Origin: UBA6115 sp050952935
Lineage (GTDB): Bacteria > Bacillota > Clostridia > Christensenellales > Aristaeellaceae
Assembly (NCBI GenBank): GCA_050952935.1
Contig: JBMNLS010000002.1
Span: 901,889 to 965,888, forward strand
Direction: 5' to 3'
DNA length: 64,000 nt
The notes below the pieces were generated by a model. It saw only the letters and a program-made list of their open reading frames with translations, did not search any database and had not been told where the DNA came from. Position numbers and translations under genes: made by a program. Below, one piece after another: positions 34,027 through 43,045 of the stretch; position 1 is the stretch's first letter, and each line of letters opens with the position of its first letter.

Positions 34027-34596
34027 AGCCTGTATTTCCGCTTGCACCTCATCCTCAGACGCCCGCATAGCGGCCAGGGTTTTGTCAAGCAGCATGTCCA
34101 ATTCCCAGCCCAGCAACTCCGCTCCCTGGCGGATGGTTTCCCTGGAACAGCCGGCGGCGAAGGACTTGTCCTTAAACTTCTTTTTAAGCGATTTCAGCTC
34201 CATATCTTGGACGGATTTGGAAGGCCGCATCAGGGCGGCGGCGCCGATGAGGCCGGTGAGCTCATCGGCGGCAAAAAGCACTTTTTCCATCAGATGATCA
34301 GGCTTAGGGCTTGAAGGCATCAGGCCATATCCATGGGAACATACCGCATGGATAAAGCGCTCATCATAGCCCGCTTCTTGTAAAATCTCAGGCGCTTTGG
34401 CGCAGTGTTCCTCTGGAAACTGCTCAAAATCAATGTCATGGAGCAGGCCAACCATGGCCCAGAAATCCGCTTCATCCCCAAAGCCCAGGTCATGGGCATA
34501 CCAGCGCATCACCTTTTCGACCGTTATGGCGTGCTGAATGTGGAAAAGTTCCTTATTGTATTTTTTTAATAAACTCAAAGCATGATTCCTGTCCAT
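34021..34596 (-). CDS. HD-domain phosphohydrolase-like protein
   Basis: 191-residue HD-superfamily protein; metal ligands in HIQHAITVEKVMRWYAHDLG (first His) and GLLHDIDFEQFPEEH (His-Asp). Similar stand-alone HDIG proteins of this size are common in Clostridia and of unknown substrate. Convergent with azlD, overlapping by 6 bp. Confidence 0.8.
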   Translation of the reverse strand: MDRNHALSLLKKYNKELFHIQHAITVEKVMRWYAHDLGFGDEADFWAMVGLLHDIDFEQFPEEHCAKAPEILQEAGYDERFIHAVCSHGYGLMPSSPKPDHLMEKVLFAADELTGLIGAAALMRPSKSVQDMELKSLKKKFKDKSFAAGCSRETIRQGAELLGWELDMLLDKTLAAMRASEDEVQAEIQAL

Positions 34597-34674
34597 AATA
34601 CACCCTGCCTTTCACAATATCGATTGCGTGAAAAATACCACGCGGCGAGGCGAAAGTCAATCATCGTCCTTCCC

Positions 34675-34702
34675 TTGACATTCCCTGCGTTCGCCTTATC
34701 AT
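34675..34702 (+). promoter_or_regulatory. Promoter for the flavokinase gene
   Basis: TTGACA (34675-34680), 16-bp spacer, TATCAT (34697-34702). No FMN riboswitch is visible in the 5' region. Confidence 0.45.
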
Positions 34703-34735
34703 AGGCATTGAAAAAACACTTCAAAAGGACGGAAC

Positions 34736-35152
34736 ATGACAGGCAAGAGCGCGCTGACAGAACTAAAAGGCCGGGTGCTGGTGGGCAACCGGGTGGGGGC
34801 TACCCTGGGGGTGCCTACGGCCAATATTGCCTATGCGCTTGACCGGGCTGCGATGCCTGACGGCGTTTATGTGGCTGACATCGTGCTGCTGGATCAGGAG
34901 CACAAGGTATACCATGGCGTCTTAAACCAGGGCAATCATCCCACGGTGCCTCGTGGACAGCCGGCGGTGGAAATCCATCTGTTTGATTTTCAGGGGCTTT
35001 TGTACGGACAACGCGTGCTCATCCGCTACTGGCATTTTTTGAGGCCTGAGACCTGTTTCCCCAATAAAGAACTGTTGCGGGTGCAGATACAGCAGGATAT
35101 TCAGGATGCCCGGGAATGGTTCAGACAGAACCCTGATTATCTGAAAGCGTAA
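34736..35152 (+). CDS. Stand-alone riboflavin kinase domain protein
   Basis: 138 residues matching only the C-terminal flavokinase half of RibF: GRVLVGNRVGATLGVPTANI, PDGVYVADIVL, YHGVLNQGNHPTV, AVEIHLFDF and YGQRVLIRYWHFLRPETCFPN. The family's NIGxxPTF signature appears as NQGNHPTV. The expected reaction is riboflavin plus ATP to FMN. The FAD synthetase half is absent, and no ribF follows truB as it often does. The 3' end overlaps murI by 32 bp, tail to tail. Confidence 0.75.
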   Translation: MTGKSALTELKGRVLVGNRVGATLGVPTANIAYALDRAAMPDGVYVADIVLLDQEHKVYHGVLNQGNHPTVPRGQPAVEIHLFDFQGLLYGQRVLIRYWHFLRPETCFPNKELLRVQIQQDIQDAREWFRQNPDYLKA

Positions 35153-35912
35153 AGTTTGTGTGTCGTTCCAGGATACGCTGGAGGCGTTTTTTGGTTTCTT
35201 CACCCCCTGAGGTCGAAAGGGTGATTTTGCCAGGTTCCGTTTGTTCGTTGAGCAAGCCTGCTGTGCCAAGCGTATCGTGCAGCGTCCTGGCCAGCTTGCC
35301 ATATCCGTCCACAAAGAGGACAGGTTTGTTGAACACATGGACGATGGCATTTTTTATCAATGGATAGTGAGTGCATCCCAGAACAATGGCGCAGATGTCC
35401 CGCTTATCAAGAGAAGAAAACAGTTTTTTCAGCAGAGCGATTTGCACTGATTCGTCCTCTGATTCTACGGCATCCGCCAGCCCCGGGCAAGGCAAGGGGA
35501 TGAAATGATTTTGATGCGGCGCGGATATGGCTTTAAAACGGGGGGAGGCGATGGTAGCGGGCGTGGCCATCACCAAAATGGCGCCGGATGGGCACAGGCG
35601 CGTGGCTTCCGCCAGCGCCGGCTCAACGCCTAAAACTGGAAAAGGGTAACGCTTTTGAAGCAAAGGAAGCGCCGCTGTTGAGACGGTATTGCAGGCCACC
35701 ACCAGCGCTTTGACGCCCTGCTCCGCCAGCCCGTCACAGGCCTTGATGGTCAGTTCGCGGATGATTTCCGTCGGCTTTGTGCCATAGGGCAGATGGGCGT
35801 GATCGCCGAAATATAGACAGTTCTCCCGCGGCATCGCCTGGCGGAATGCCGCCAGCACGCTGAGCCCGCCCGACCCGCTGTCGAAAAAACCGATGGGATG
35901 ATGCTTATTCAT
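35121..35912 (-). CDS. murI: Glutamate racemase
   Basis: 263-residue MurI supplying D-glutamate for peptidoglycan. Motifs: IGFFDSGSGGLSVL, YFGDHAHLPYGTK, the first catalytic cysteine in VACNTVSTAAL and the second in IVLGCTHYPLI. Full length. Convergent with the flavokinase gene with a 32-bp overlap. Confidence 0.95.
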   Translation of the reverse strand: MNKHHPIGFFDSGSGGLSVLAAFRQAMPRENCLYFGDHAHLPYGTKPTEIIRELTIKACDGLAEQGVKALVVACNTVSTAALPLLQKRYPFPVLGVEPALAEATRLCPSGAILVMATPATIASPRFKAISAPHQNHFIPLPCPGLADAVESEDESVQIALLKKLFSSLDKRDICAIVLGCTHYPLIKNAIVHVFNKPVLFVDGYGKLARTLHDTLGTAGLLNEQTEPGKITLSTSGGEETKKRLQRILERHTNFTLSDNQGSV

Positions 35913-35991
35913 TGTTTCCCCTTTCCGAATTCCTGTTGCTGTTTGGTATTAATATACGACAAAAAGAGAGCAAACATCAAGCCATGCTTTA

Positions 35992-36020
35992 TTGTGGCAA
36001 AGGACGGGCTGTGTTACAAT
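35992..36020 (+). promoter_or_regulatory. Promoter for the AI-2E-family gene
   Basis: TTGTGG (35992-35997), 17-bp spacer, TACAAT (36015-36020). Confidence 0.4.
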
Positions 36021-36045
36021 GAGCTTGGGGGATAAAGGAGGACAG

Positions 36046-37128
36046 ATGGCAGCAGACTGGTTCACGGCAAACCGCAGGAGAATCATTCAGTTTCTTCTGA
36101 TTGCAGTCGTTATTCTGATGGTGTTTTTTGCCAAAGACGCGCTCTTGTCAACCATCAAACCCTTTTTCTATGCGCTTATCATGGCTTATTTATTCAACCC
36201 CTTGGTGAACTACGCCCAGAATAGGGGCGTTAAGCGCTGGGTCTTGTCCCTGTCCATTGTGCTTTTTATCCTGCTGCTTTTAGTGATTTTTGCTTTTTTG
36301 CTGCTGCCTTCCATTGTCAAAGACGCGATGGAGCTGATTAAGCGTCTGCCCACAGTGATCGCGGGTTTGCGGGCGGATTTGATGGAGCTGCTGGAAAAAA
36401 TCAACAGCAGCGTCCTTGCCGGCACAGGTACGCTGGATACCAAGGGGATTGTGGATGAAATTACCAGCCACGGCTACCGCATTCTGATGGACATGCTGAC
36501 CAGCCTGGTTAGTTCGCTTTCAGGGTTACGGAATGTTCTGCTGGTTCCCATCATCATGTTTTATATGCTCAAGGATAAGGAATTCTTTATCAATGAGCTG
36601 CGCATATGCTTTAAGCCCGCTCAGTGGAAGAACGCGCAGGAGATGTGGAAGAACATCAACCAGGTGTTGGGCGGCTTTGTGCGCGGACGCTTTATTATCA
36701 TTACCTATGTGGGTATCGCCACAGGTGTGGGGGCGGCCGTGATTGGCATCCCAAACGCCATCACCATTGGGCTGCTGGCGGGCGTGTTTGATTTGATTCC
36801 TTATTTTGGCCCCTGGATCGGCGGTATTTTGCCGGTTGTGCTGGCGCTGATCAGCCCCACGCCCACCAACGCCATCTGGATGGTGCTGTGGATGGTAATG
36901 GTACAGCAGCTGGAAGCCAGCGTTCTTGCGCCAAGGATTATTGCCAGCGGTGTGGGGATTCATCCGCTGCTGGTGATGTTTTCTGTCATGCTTTTCGGCA
37001 CTCTTTTTGGAGTGCTGGGCATGATTATAGGCGTGCCAGTGGTGGCCTCCGGCCTGGCGCTTATCCGTCATTTCTGGGCGAAAGCCAAAAAATCGGAGAA
37101 TAATGCGATTATCCGTCCCCGGGCTTGA
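36046..37128 (+). CDS. AI-2E transporter family (YtvI/PerM-like) permease
   Basis: 360-residue membrane protein of the AI-2E/UPF0118 family. It has a paired N-terminal TM region, a periplasmic-type loop, and the conserved C-terminal TM block (GVGAAVIGIPNAITIGLLAGVFDLIPYFGPWIGGILP; VMLFGTLFGVLGMIIGVPV). Members transport autoinducers or ions, but most are uncharacterised. ATG at 36046 with AAAGGAGG upstream. The 3' end overlaps the glycosylase gene by 26 bp. Confidence 0.85.
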   Translation: MAADWFTANRRRIIQFLLIAVVILMVFFAKDALLSTIKPFFYALIMAYLFNPLVNYAQNRGVKRWVLSLSIVLFILLLLVIFAFLLLPSIVKDAMELIKRLPTVIAGLRADLMELLEKINSSVLAGTGTLDTKGIVDEITSHGYRILMDMLTSLVSSLSGLRNVLLVPIIMFYMLKDKEFFINELRICFKPAQWKNAQEMWKNINQVLGGFVRGRFIIITYVGIATGVGAAVIGIPNAITIGLLAGVFDLIPYFGPWIGGILPVVLALISPTPTNAIWMVLWMVMVQQLEASVLAPRIIASGVGIHPLLVMFSVMLFGTLFGVLGMIIGVPVVASGLALIRHFWAKAKKSENNAIIRPRA

Positions 37129-37918
37129 TCTGGCCAGGCTGGCTGACAGCGGGCAATGTTTCCGCCTGCTGCCAATGGACAAAAACCGCTGGGGGCTGAT
37201 CGCCCATGGCAGGCAGTTGATTATTACAGACACGGGGCAGGACAATTTTGACTTTTCCTGTTCCCAGCTTGAGTTTGAACGTATCTGGAAGATCTATTTT
37301 GATCTGGACAGGGATTATGACGCCATTATTGCCATGGCAAGTCCCAATGATGGATATTTGTATCAGGCGGCCCAGCATTCTAAAGGTCTGCGCATATTGC
37401 GGCAGGAGCCTTTTGAAACGCTGATATCCTTTATCATTTCCCAGCGCAAAACCGTAGGCGCCATCAGGCATTGTGTGCGCCTGCTGTGCGAAAGCTACGG
37501 CAAACAAATTGGGGAGGATGCTTACGCTTTTCCCAAGCCCGGTGAGCTGGCGAAGGCCTCTCTGGAGGGGCTGTCGGCCTGCGGTTTGGGTTACCGGGCC
37601 AAGTACGTTCAGCGGGCATCCCGGATGGTGCTGGAAGGAAATCCCGACCTTGAGGCCCTGCATCAACTGCCCGATGAGGAGATGCTGGCGGCGCTGGTGC
37701 GGCTGCCTGGCGTTGGGGTTAAGGTGGCCAGCTGCGTGATGCTGTTCGCCTATCATCGCATGGATGCTTTTCCCGTAGATGTGTGGATAGACCGGGTGCT
37801 GAGAAGAGAGTTTCCGGAAGGGTTCCCATTTGAACGCTTTCCGGGTGTCGCGGGTATCTTTCAGCAGTATTTGTTTTGCTACGCCAGAGAGCAGGCCAGA
37901 GGCAAACTTGTAAAATAA
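37103..37918 (+). CDS. 8-oxoguanine DNA glycosylase/AP lyase (OGG1 family)
   Basis: 271-residue OGG-type HhH-GPD glycosylase. N-terminal OGG_N domain with DSGQCFRL; helix-hairpin-helix LPGVGVKVASCVMLFAY with the catalytic lysine, and FPVDVWIDRVLR with the catalytic aspartate. Removes 8-oxoG from DNA. Its start lies inside the preceding permease gene, with GGAG five bases upstream. Confidence 0.9.
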   Translation: MRLSVPGLDLARLADSGQCFRLLPMDKNRWGLIAHGRQLIITDTGQDNFDFSCSQLEFERIWKIYFDLDRDYDAIIAMASPNDGYLYQAAQHSKGLRILRQEPFETLISFIISQRKTVGAIRHCVRLLCESYGKQIGEDAYAFPKPGELAKASLEGLSACGLGYRAKYVQRASRMVLEGNPDLEALHQLPDEEMLAALVRLPGVGVKVASCVMLFAYHRMDAFPVDVWIDRVLRREFPEGFPFERFPGVAGIFQQYLFCYAREQARGKLVK

Positions 37919-37936
37919 TAGGGGCACAGGTATAAT
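37908..37936 (+). promoter_or_regulatory. Possible promoter for murC
   Basis: TTGTAA (37908-37913), 17-bp spacer, consensus TATAAT (37931-37936). The start point would fall inside the hairpin at 37940-37962. Confidence 0.4.
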
Positions 37937-37939
37937 GCA

Positions 37940-37962
37940 ATCACGCTTCAGGCGTGATTTTT
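37940..37962 (+). terminator. Intrinsic terminator after the OGG gene
   Basis: ATCACGC (37940-37946) / GCGTGAT (37952-37958) with a five-base loop and a run of five T. It lies immediately before the murC ribosome binding site. Confidence 0.6.
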
Positions 37963-37974
37963 GAAAGGAATTCT

Positions 37975-39393
37975 ATGCACAAGGCAAACATTCATGCACT
38001 GCGCGGCAAGCGGGTTCATATGGTGGGCATCGGCGGCTCCAGCATGTCAGGGCTGGCAGAGATGCTTATGCGAGAAGGCTATGCTGTCTCGGGAACCGAC
38101 CAGGATGAGGGCTATACGCTCAGCCGTCTGCGGGACCTGGGAATTGAAGCCAGGGCTGGTCATCACCCACAGATGGTGGACGGCGCGGCGCTTGTTGTCT
38201 ATTCAGCCGCTGTGCCCCGGGAGGATCCGGAGCGCTTGCGCGCTCAAGAGCTCGGCATCCCGCAAATGGAGCGCGCGGTGCTGCTGGGAGAATTGATGGC
38301 AGGCTTTGCCCGGCAAATCTGCATCGCTGGCACCCATGGGAAAACCACCACCTCCGGCATGTTGGCTCAGGCGCTGATGATGATGGGGGAAGACCCCACG
38401 GTGCACATTGGCGGGAGCCTGGATGCCATTGGCGGCAGTGTACGTGTAGGCGGCAAAGAGTATTTTTTGGCGGAAGCCTGTGAGTTTAACCGCAGTTTTT
38501 TGAATATGCCGGTTACCATGGCTTTGCTCCTGAACATTGAGGAAGATCATCTGGATACCTATGGCGATATGGCCCATGTAGAGGAAGCCTATGCGCAATT
38601 CCTGGCCAGGCTGCCGGAGGATGGGAAAATCATTGTCTATGGTGAGGATGAGCGGGCGCTGAGAACAGCAAAAAAAGTTGGCAGGGCCATACACACATTT
38701 GGTCTTGAGACAGACAATGACTATGTCGTCAGCGAACTGTCCTACAGCGATGCCGGCAATGCCGCCTTTTCACTGACATATAAAGGTGTACTGCTGTGCG
38801 AAACAAATCTTCTGGTGAAAGGGCTATATAATGCCTTGCATGCGGCAGCGGCTCTGGCGGCGGTGCATCAGCTGGGGCTTGATGTGGAAAAAGCAGCTGT
38901 GGCGCTGTCGGGTTTTACAGGCGTCCATCGCCGCTTTGAACACACCGGTGTGGTGCAGGGCATGGATATGTATCATGACTACGGCCACAACCCGGCGGAA
39001 ATGCAGGTGGCGATTGGTATGGCGGCCATGCAGGATCGCCGCGTCATTGCGGTGATGCAGCCTCATACCTTTAGCCGTGTGAAATCTCTTTTTGACGCTT
39101 ATCTTACCTGCACCAAGGAGGCTGATATTACCCTGGTGACGGATATATATGCTGCACGTGAAATTGACCCCGGGGACATCCATGCCAGCCAGCTGGTGGA
39201 AGGGATGCAGGCCAACGGGATCACTGCCTATTTAACGCCCGGGTTTGACGATGTGGAATCCTGGCTTCTGACCCATGGCAGGCCGGGGGATCTTGTGATC
39301 ACCATGGGATGCGGCAACATCAACCTGCTGAACATCCAGATGCAGCAGCATGAAGACGATAAACAATCAGGCCGGAGGGACAATGGGAACTAA
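37975..39393 (+). CDS. murC: UDP-N-acetylmuramate--L-alanine ligase
   Basis: 472-residue Mur ligase adding L-Ala to UDP-MurNAc. N-terminal GIGGSSMSGLAEMLMREGY, ATP-binding GTHGKTTTSGMLAQALM, and the C-terminal domain entered through MYHDYGHNPAEMQ (residues 332-344), where most MurC enzymes have DDYxHHPxE. ATG at 37975 with GAAAGGA upstream. The stop overlaps lepA by 11 bp. Confidence 0.93.
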   Translation: MHKANIHALRGKRVHMVGIGGSSMSGLAEMLMREGYAVSGTDQDEGYTLSRLRDLGIEARAGHHPQMVDGAALVVYSAAVPREDPERLRAQELGIPQMERAVLLGELMAGFARQICIAGTHGKTTTSGMLAQALMMMGEDPTVHIGGSLDAIGGSVRVGGKEYFLAEACEFNRSFLNMPVTMALLLNIEEDHLDTYGDMAHVEEAYAQFLARLPEDGKIIVYGEDERALRTAKKVGRAIHTFGLETDNDYVVSELSYSDAGNAAFSLTYKGVLLCETNLLVKGLYNALHAAAALAAVHQLGLDVEKAAVALSGFTGVHRRFEHTGVVQGMDMYHDYGHNPAEMQVAIGMAAMQDRRVIAVMQPHTFSRVKSLFDAYLTCTKEADITLVTDIYAAREIDPGDIHASQLVEGMQANGITAYLTPGFDDVESWLLTHGRPGDLVITMGCGNINLLNIQMQQHEDDKQSGRRDNGN

Positions 39394-41191
39394 TAAACTG
39401 AAAAAAATTCGCAATTTTTGCATCATTGCGCACATAGACCATGGGAAAAGCACACTGGCAGACCGCATTCTGGAAAAGGCGGGGGCGATCAGCCAGCGGG
39501 AAATGGTGAATCAGATGCTGGATTCCATGGAGCTGGAGCGGGAGCGGGGCATCACCATCAAGTCAAAGGCTGTGAACATGCGCTATCAGGCAAAGGACGG
39601 GGAAGAGTATGTGCTGAACCTGATTGATACCCCCGGCCATGTGGACTTCACCTATGAGGTGAGCCGTGCCCTGGCCGCCTGTGAAGGCGCTTTGTTGGTG
39701 GTGGATGCCACTCAAGGGGTGGAAGCCCAGACGCTGGCCAATGTCTATCTGGCGCTGGAGCATGATCTGGAAATCATCCCGGTTATCAATAAAATTGACT
39801 TGCCCAGCTCACAGCCCGATGTGGCGAAGAAGGAAATTGAGGATCTGATCGGTCTTTCGGCTGAGGATGCCCCGCTGGTTTCAGCAAAAATGGGCACAGG
39901 CATTGAGGATGTATTGGAGGCCATCGTTACCCATATTCCGCCGCCCGAAGGAGACAGGAACGCGCCGCTTCAAGCCCTGGTATTTGATGCCATGTATGAC
40001 AACTATCGCGGGGCAATTTGCTATGTGCGGGTGATGCAGGGGGCGCTTAAAGCCGGCATGCGTATGCGGCTGATGCAAACGGGCGCAGAGTTTGATGTGG
40101 TGGAGGTGGGCATGCTGAAGCCGGACTTTGTGCCCTGTGAGCAGATCAGCGCCGGTGAAGTGGGCTATGTGACCGCCTCCATCAAAGAAATCCGGGACAC
40201 AAGGGTGGGGGATACCATCACCGATGCGAACCGCCCTGCCGCTTCTCCGCTGCCTGGGTACAAGCAGGTGGTGTCCATGGTGTATTGTGGCATTTATCCG
40301 GCTGATGGCGCAGACTATGCCGCCCTGCGGGATGCGCTTGACAAGCTGCGCATGAACGACGCTGCCCTCACCTTTGAGCCAGAAACCTCGGCGGCTTTGG
40401 GCTATGGCTTCCGCTGTGGCTTTCTGGGCCTCTTGCATATGGAGATCATTCAGGAACGCCTGGAGCGGGAGTTTGACCTGGGGCTTATTACAACGGTGCC
40501 CAATGTTATTTACGAGATTGAGAAAACCAACGGGGAAATGCTTCACATTGAAAACCCGTCCAACATGCCCCAGCCCAATGACATTGCCCGGATGCTGGAA
40601 CCCTTTGTGCTGGCCACCATCTTTACGCCTCAGGAGTTCGTAGGCTCGCTGATGGAGCTGTGCCTGGATAAGCGCGGCGTTTTTAAGGATATGCAGTATG
40701 AGGGTGACCGGGTGAAGCTCACCTATGACATGCCGCTCAATGAGGTGATCTATGACTTTTTTGACCAGCTTAAAAGCCGCAGCAGGGGCTATGCCTCATT
40801 GGATTATGAGCTGACAGGCTATCAGGAAAGCGATCTGGTTAAGCTTGATTTTCTGCTCAACGGCGAGATTTGCGATGCTTTTACCATGATCGTTCATAAG
40901 GACAAGGCCTATGGCCGCGCGCGGAACATCGCAGAAAAATTAAAAGATGTGATTCCGCGACAGCAGTTTGAAATTCCCATTCAGGGCGCCATTGGCGGCA
41001 AGGTGATTGCCCGGGAAACCGTCAAGGCGGTGCGCAAGGATGTGCTGGCCAAGTGTTACGGCGGCGACATCACAAGAAAGAAAAAATTACTGGAAAAGCA
41101 AAAGGAAGGCAAAAAGCGGATGCGCAAATTCGGCAGCGTGGAGCTGCCCAGCGAGGCCTTTATTGCTGTGTTGAAGATGGGCGATGATTAA
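39383..41191 (+). CDS. lepA: Elongation factor 4 (LepA)
   Basis: 602-residue ribosome-associated GTPase that acts on stalled or mistranslocated ribosomes and in 30S biogenesis. G domain with AHIDHGKSTLADRI, DTPGHVDF and NKIDLP; LepA-specific C-terminal domain with FGSVELPSEAFIAVLK. ATG at 39383 with GGAGGG upstream, overlapping murC. Confidence 0.97.
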   Translation: MGTNKLKKIRNFCIIAHIDHGKSTLADRILEKAGAISQREMVNQMLDSMELERERGITIKSKAVNMRYQAKDGEEYVLNLIDTPGHVDFTYEVSRALAACEGALLVVDATQGVEAQTLANVYLALEHDLEIIPVINKIDLPSSQPDVAKKEIEDLIGLSAEDAPLVSAKMGTGIEDVLEAIVTHIPPPEGDRNAPLQALVFDAMYDNYRGAICYVRVMQGALKAGMRMRLMQTGAEFDVVEVGMLKPDFVPCEQISAGEVGYVTASIKEIRDTRVGDTITDANRPAASPLPGYKQVVSMVYCGIYPADGADYAALRDALDKLRMNDAALTFEPETSAALGYGFRCGFLGLLHMEIIQERLEREFDLGLITTVPNVIYEIEKTNGEMLHIENPSNMPQPNDIARMLEPFVLATIFTPQEFVGSLMELCLDKRGVFKDMQYEGDRVKLTYDMPLNEVIYDFFDQLKSRSRGYASLDYELTGYQESDLVKLDFLLNGEICDAFTMIVHKDKAYGRARNIAEKLKDVIPRQQFEIPIQGAIGGKVIARETVKAVRKDVLAKCYGGDITRKKKLLEKQKEGKKRMRKFGSVELPSEAFIAVLKMGDD

Positions 41192-41227
41192 GCTCTCTGA
41201 TAGAAAACGGCCTATTGAGGTGCGCGG

Positions 41228-43030
41228 ATGAAATGCCCTGTCTGCGGGTACTGGAACCGCGCATCCTACCCTCACTGTTTCCGCTGCGGTGAGCCTTTAA
41301 AGGCCATTGACCGCATGATTGCGTCTTTGCCGGCTGAGGAGCTGAAAAAAACAGCCCCCTTGCCTGAGGATATGCCTACCCGCATCCGCATTGATGAAGA
41401 GGGGAATGAGCGGGTGGCGGCCGATGAGAGGGACAGGCTGGCCGCTGAAATGCTGAGCCTTCATGAGCGCAAGCGGCGCGGAGAAAAGAAGCAAAAGCTG
41501 CTCCGTGAGCGCGGCGCTGAGCGTGGCTTTGCGCCAACGGAAGGCAGGCTCACCTACTCCTCCCGGCGCAGCCGTCTTTTTTCAAGCCCTGAGGCCGCCA
41601 GACGCCGGAAGGCCGCGCTGGAGGAGACAGGAGCAGGCATTGATTATGACGGCTATACTGAAAAGCCCACCTATCAGAGCATATCCGAGGACTTTACAGC
41701 CTACGCCCAGTCCATCGCCAAGGGGCGGCAGTCAGGCGCGATTCCGCTGCCGAAGGCCGGGCGAAAACGGGGCGGCGTTTTTGCCCGCAGGCGGTTAATG
41801 CCCATTCTGGCGCTGGTGCTTTTGATTGCCGCCGGCGGGATCGCGCTGTATCATTTTGTCATTACCCCCTGGTTAGCCTCACGGCAAATACAGCCGGAGG
41901 AGGAACAGGTGCTTATCTCCGCCTCGATTCTGGATGACATGGCGGCGCATACCATTGCCATCCCCGCCCCTGAAGGCGCGCAGATATATATCAAGGAACT
42001 GCGCAAATCCTATATCGCAACCGGAGGCTATGCCACGGTACAGGTGGCGGATTACATCTGGTACGAGCTGGAGGATCGCCTGACCGAACCCACGCTGGAT
42101 GTGACCCTGACGCCTTATATTAAAACCAGTTCCGGGGAACAAAAGCAGATGGATTTGGTGCATTACACCATCAACATCCCGCTTTCACCCATTACGCTGA
42201 TCAGCCCCGATGTGACCTATCTGGAAGTGAGCACCCCCATTTACAATATTCGCTTCCATGTGATGCAAAACAGCAAGGTGTTTATCAACGGCGAGGATTA
42301 CTCTTCCTATGTGAACACCCAGAGCGGTTATATCAGCTATAATGCTTCCATTCAGCCCATTGGCGACAATAAAATTCATATTGTGGTGCGCAGCCAGTAT
42401 TACCGGGAGAATTCCGTGGACATCACCATCCACCGCGCGGTGCAGGATATCCCGCTGGATTTGGCCAGCACCCTGGATGACGAAAGCTCGTCCCAGACCA
42501 TGCGCATCAGCGCCACCACCCGGGCTGGCGCAACCGTTACCGTGACCAGCCCCCACCGAAACCTGGATATTTCCCAGCTTGGCAGCACCGGCGCCTTTTC
42601 TTTTGAGGCCATCTTCAGCAAAATTGGCACCAATACAGTAGAAATCAGGGCGGATTTCCCTGACAAAAACCCCACGATAGTAAATTACGATATTTACTAT
42701 CTTCCCCCGCCGGATATCTACACCAAAAAGGCCTGGGCGCTGGATGACTGGGGCTATCCCGATCTGTTGGCCAATATCAACACCCGCGTCGCCAACACGC
42801 AGATCTATGTGTTCACCGGTATTGTCAAAGAGATCATCAGCAACAAACCCCAGCTGGCGCTTCTTGACGCCGCGGACGGCAAAGGCAGCCCGCGCATGGT
42901 GATGGTGGAGAACCAGACCAAAACCGAATGGGCGCTGGGCGAGCGCTACCGCCTCTACGGCGACGCATATGGCATGTATGGCAGCATTCCAAGGCTGATT
43001 GCCCGGTATACTTATAAACCTAACAAGTAA
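41228..43030 (+). CDS. Zinc-ribbon single-pass membrane protein, function unknown
   Basis: 600 residues. N-terminal zinc ribbon C3-x2-C6 ... C17-x2-C20 (CPVCGYWN / HCFRCGEPL), a charged Arg/Lys/Glu-rich cytoplasmic stretch with TYSSRRSRLFSSPEAARRR, one TM helix at about 190-213, then about 390 extracytoplasmic residues of beta-rich Ig-like or FlgD-like repeats (for example ITLISPDVTYLEVSTPIYNIRFHV). I do not recognise a named family. It sits 36 bp after lepA and 15 bp before the AEC permease. Confidence 0.75.
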   Translation: MKCPVCGYWNRASYPHCFRCGEPLKAIDRMIASLPAEELKKTAPLPEDMPTRIRIDEEGNERVAADERDRLAAEMLSLHERKRRGEKKQKLLRERGAERGFAPTEGRLTYSSRRSRLFSSPEAARRRKAALEETGAGIDYDGYTEKPTYQSISEDFTAYAQSIAKGRQSGAIPLPKAGRKRGGVFARRRLMPILALVLLIAAGGIALYHFVITPWLASRQIQPEEEQVLISASILDDMAAHTIAIPAPEGAQIYIKELRKSYIATGGYATVQVADYIWYELEDRLTEPTLDVTLTPYIKTSSGEQKQMDLVHYTINIPLSPITLISPDVTYLEVSTPIYNIRFHVMQNSKVFINGEDYSSYVNTQSGYISYNASIQPIGDNKIHIVVRSQYYRENSVDITIHRAVQDIPLDLASTLDDESSSQTMRISATTRAGATVTVTSPHRNLDISQLGSTGAFSFEAIFSKIGTNTVEIRADFPDKNPTIVNYDIYYLPPPDIYTKKAWALDDWGYPDLLANINTRVANTQIYVFTGIVKEIISNKPQLALLDAADGKGSPRMVMVENQTKTEWALGERYRLYGDAYGMYGSIPRLIARYTYKPNK

Positions 43031-43045
43031 CAAGGAGAGCAGCGG

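Noticed and set aside
34597..34735. FMN riboswitch before the flavokinase gene
   Set aside because: No RFN-element sequence blocks visible in this 139-bp gap.
36526..37245. 239-residue minus-strand open frame
   Set aside because: Antisense to the AI-2E-family permease and OGG gene; no family match and composition typical of a reverse-frame shadow.
37109..37927. 272-residue minus-strand open frame
   Set aside because: Fully antisense to the OGG-type glycosylase, which has clear catalytic motifs.
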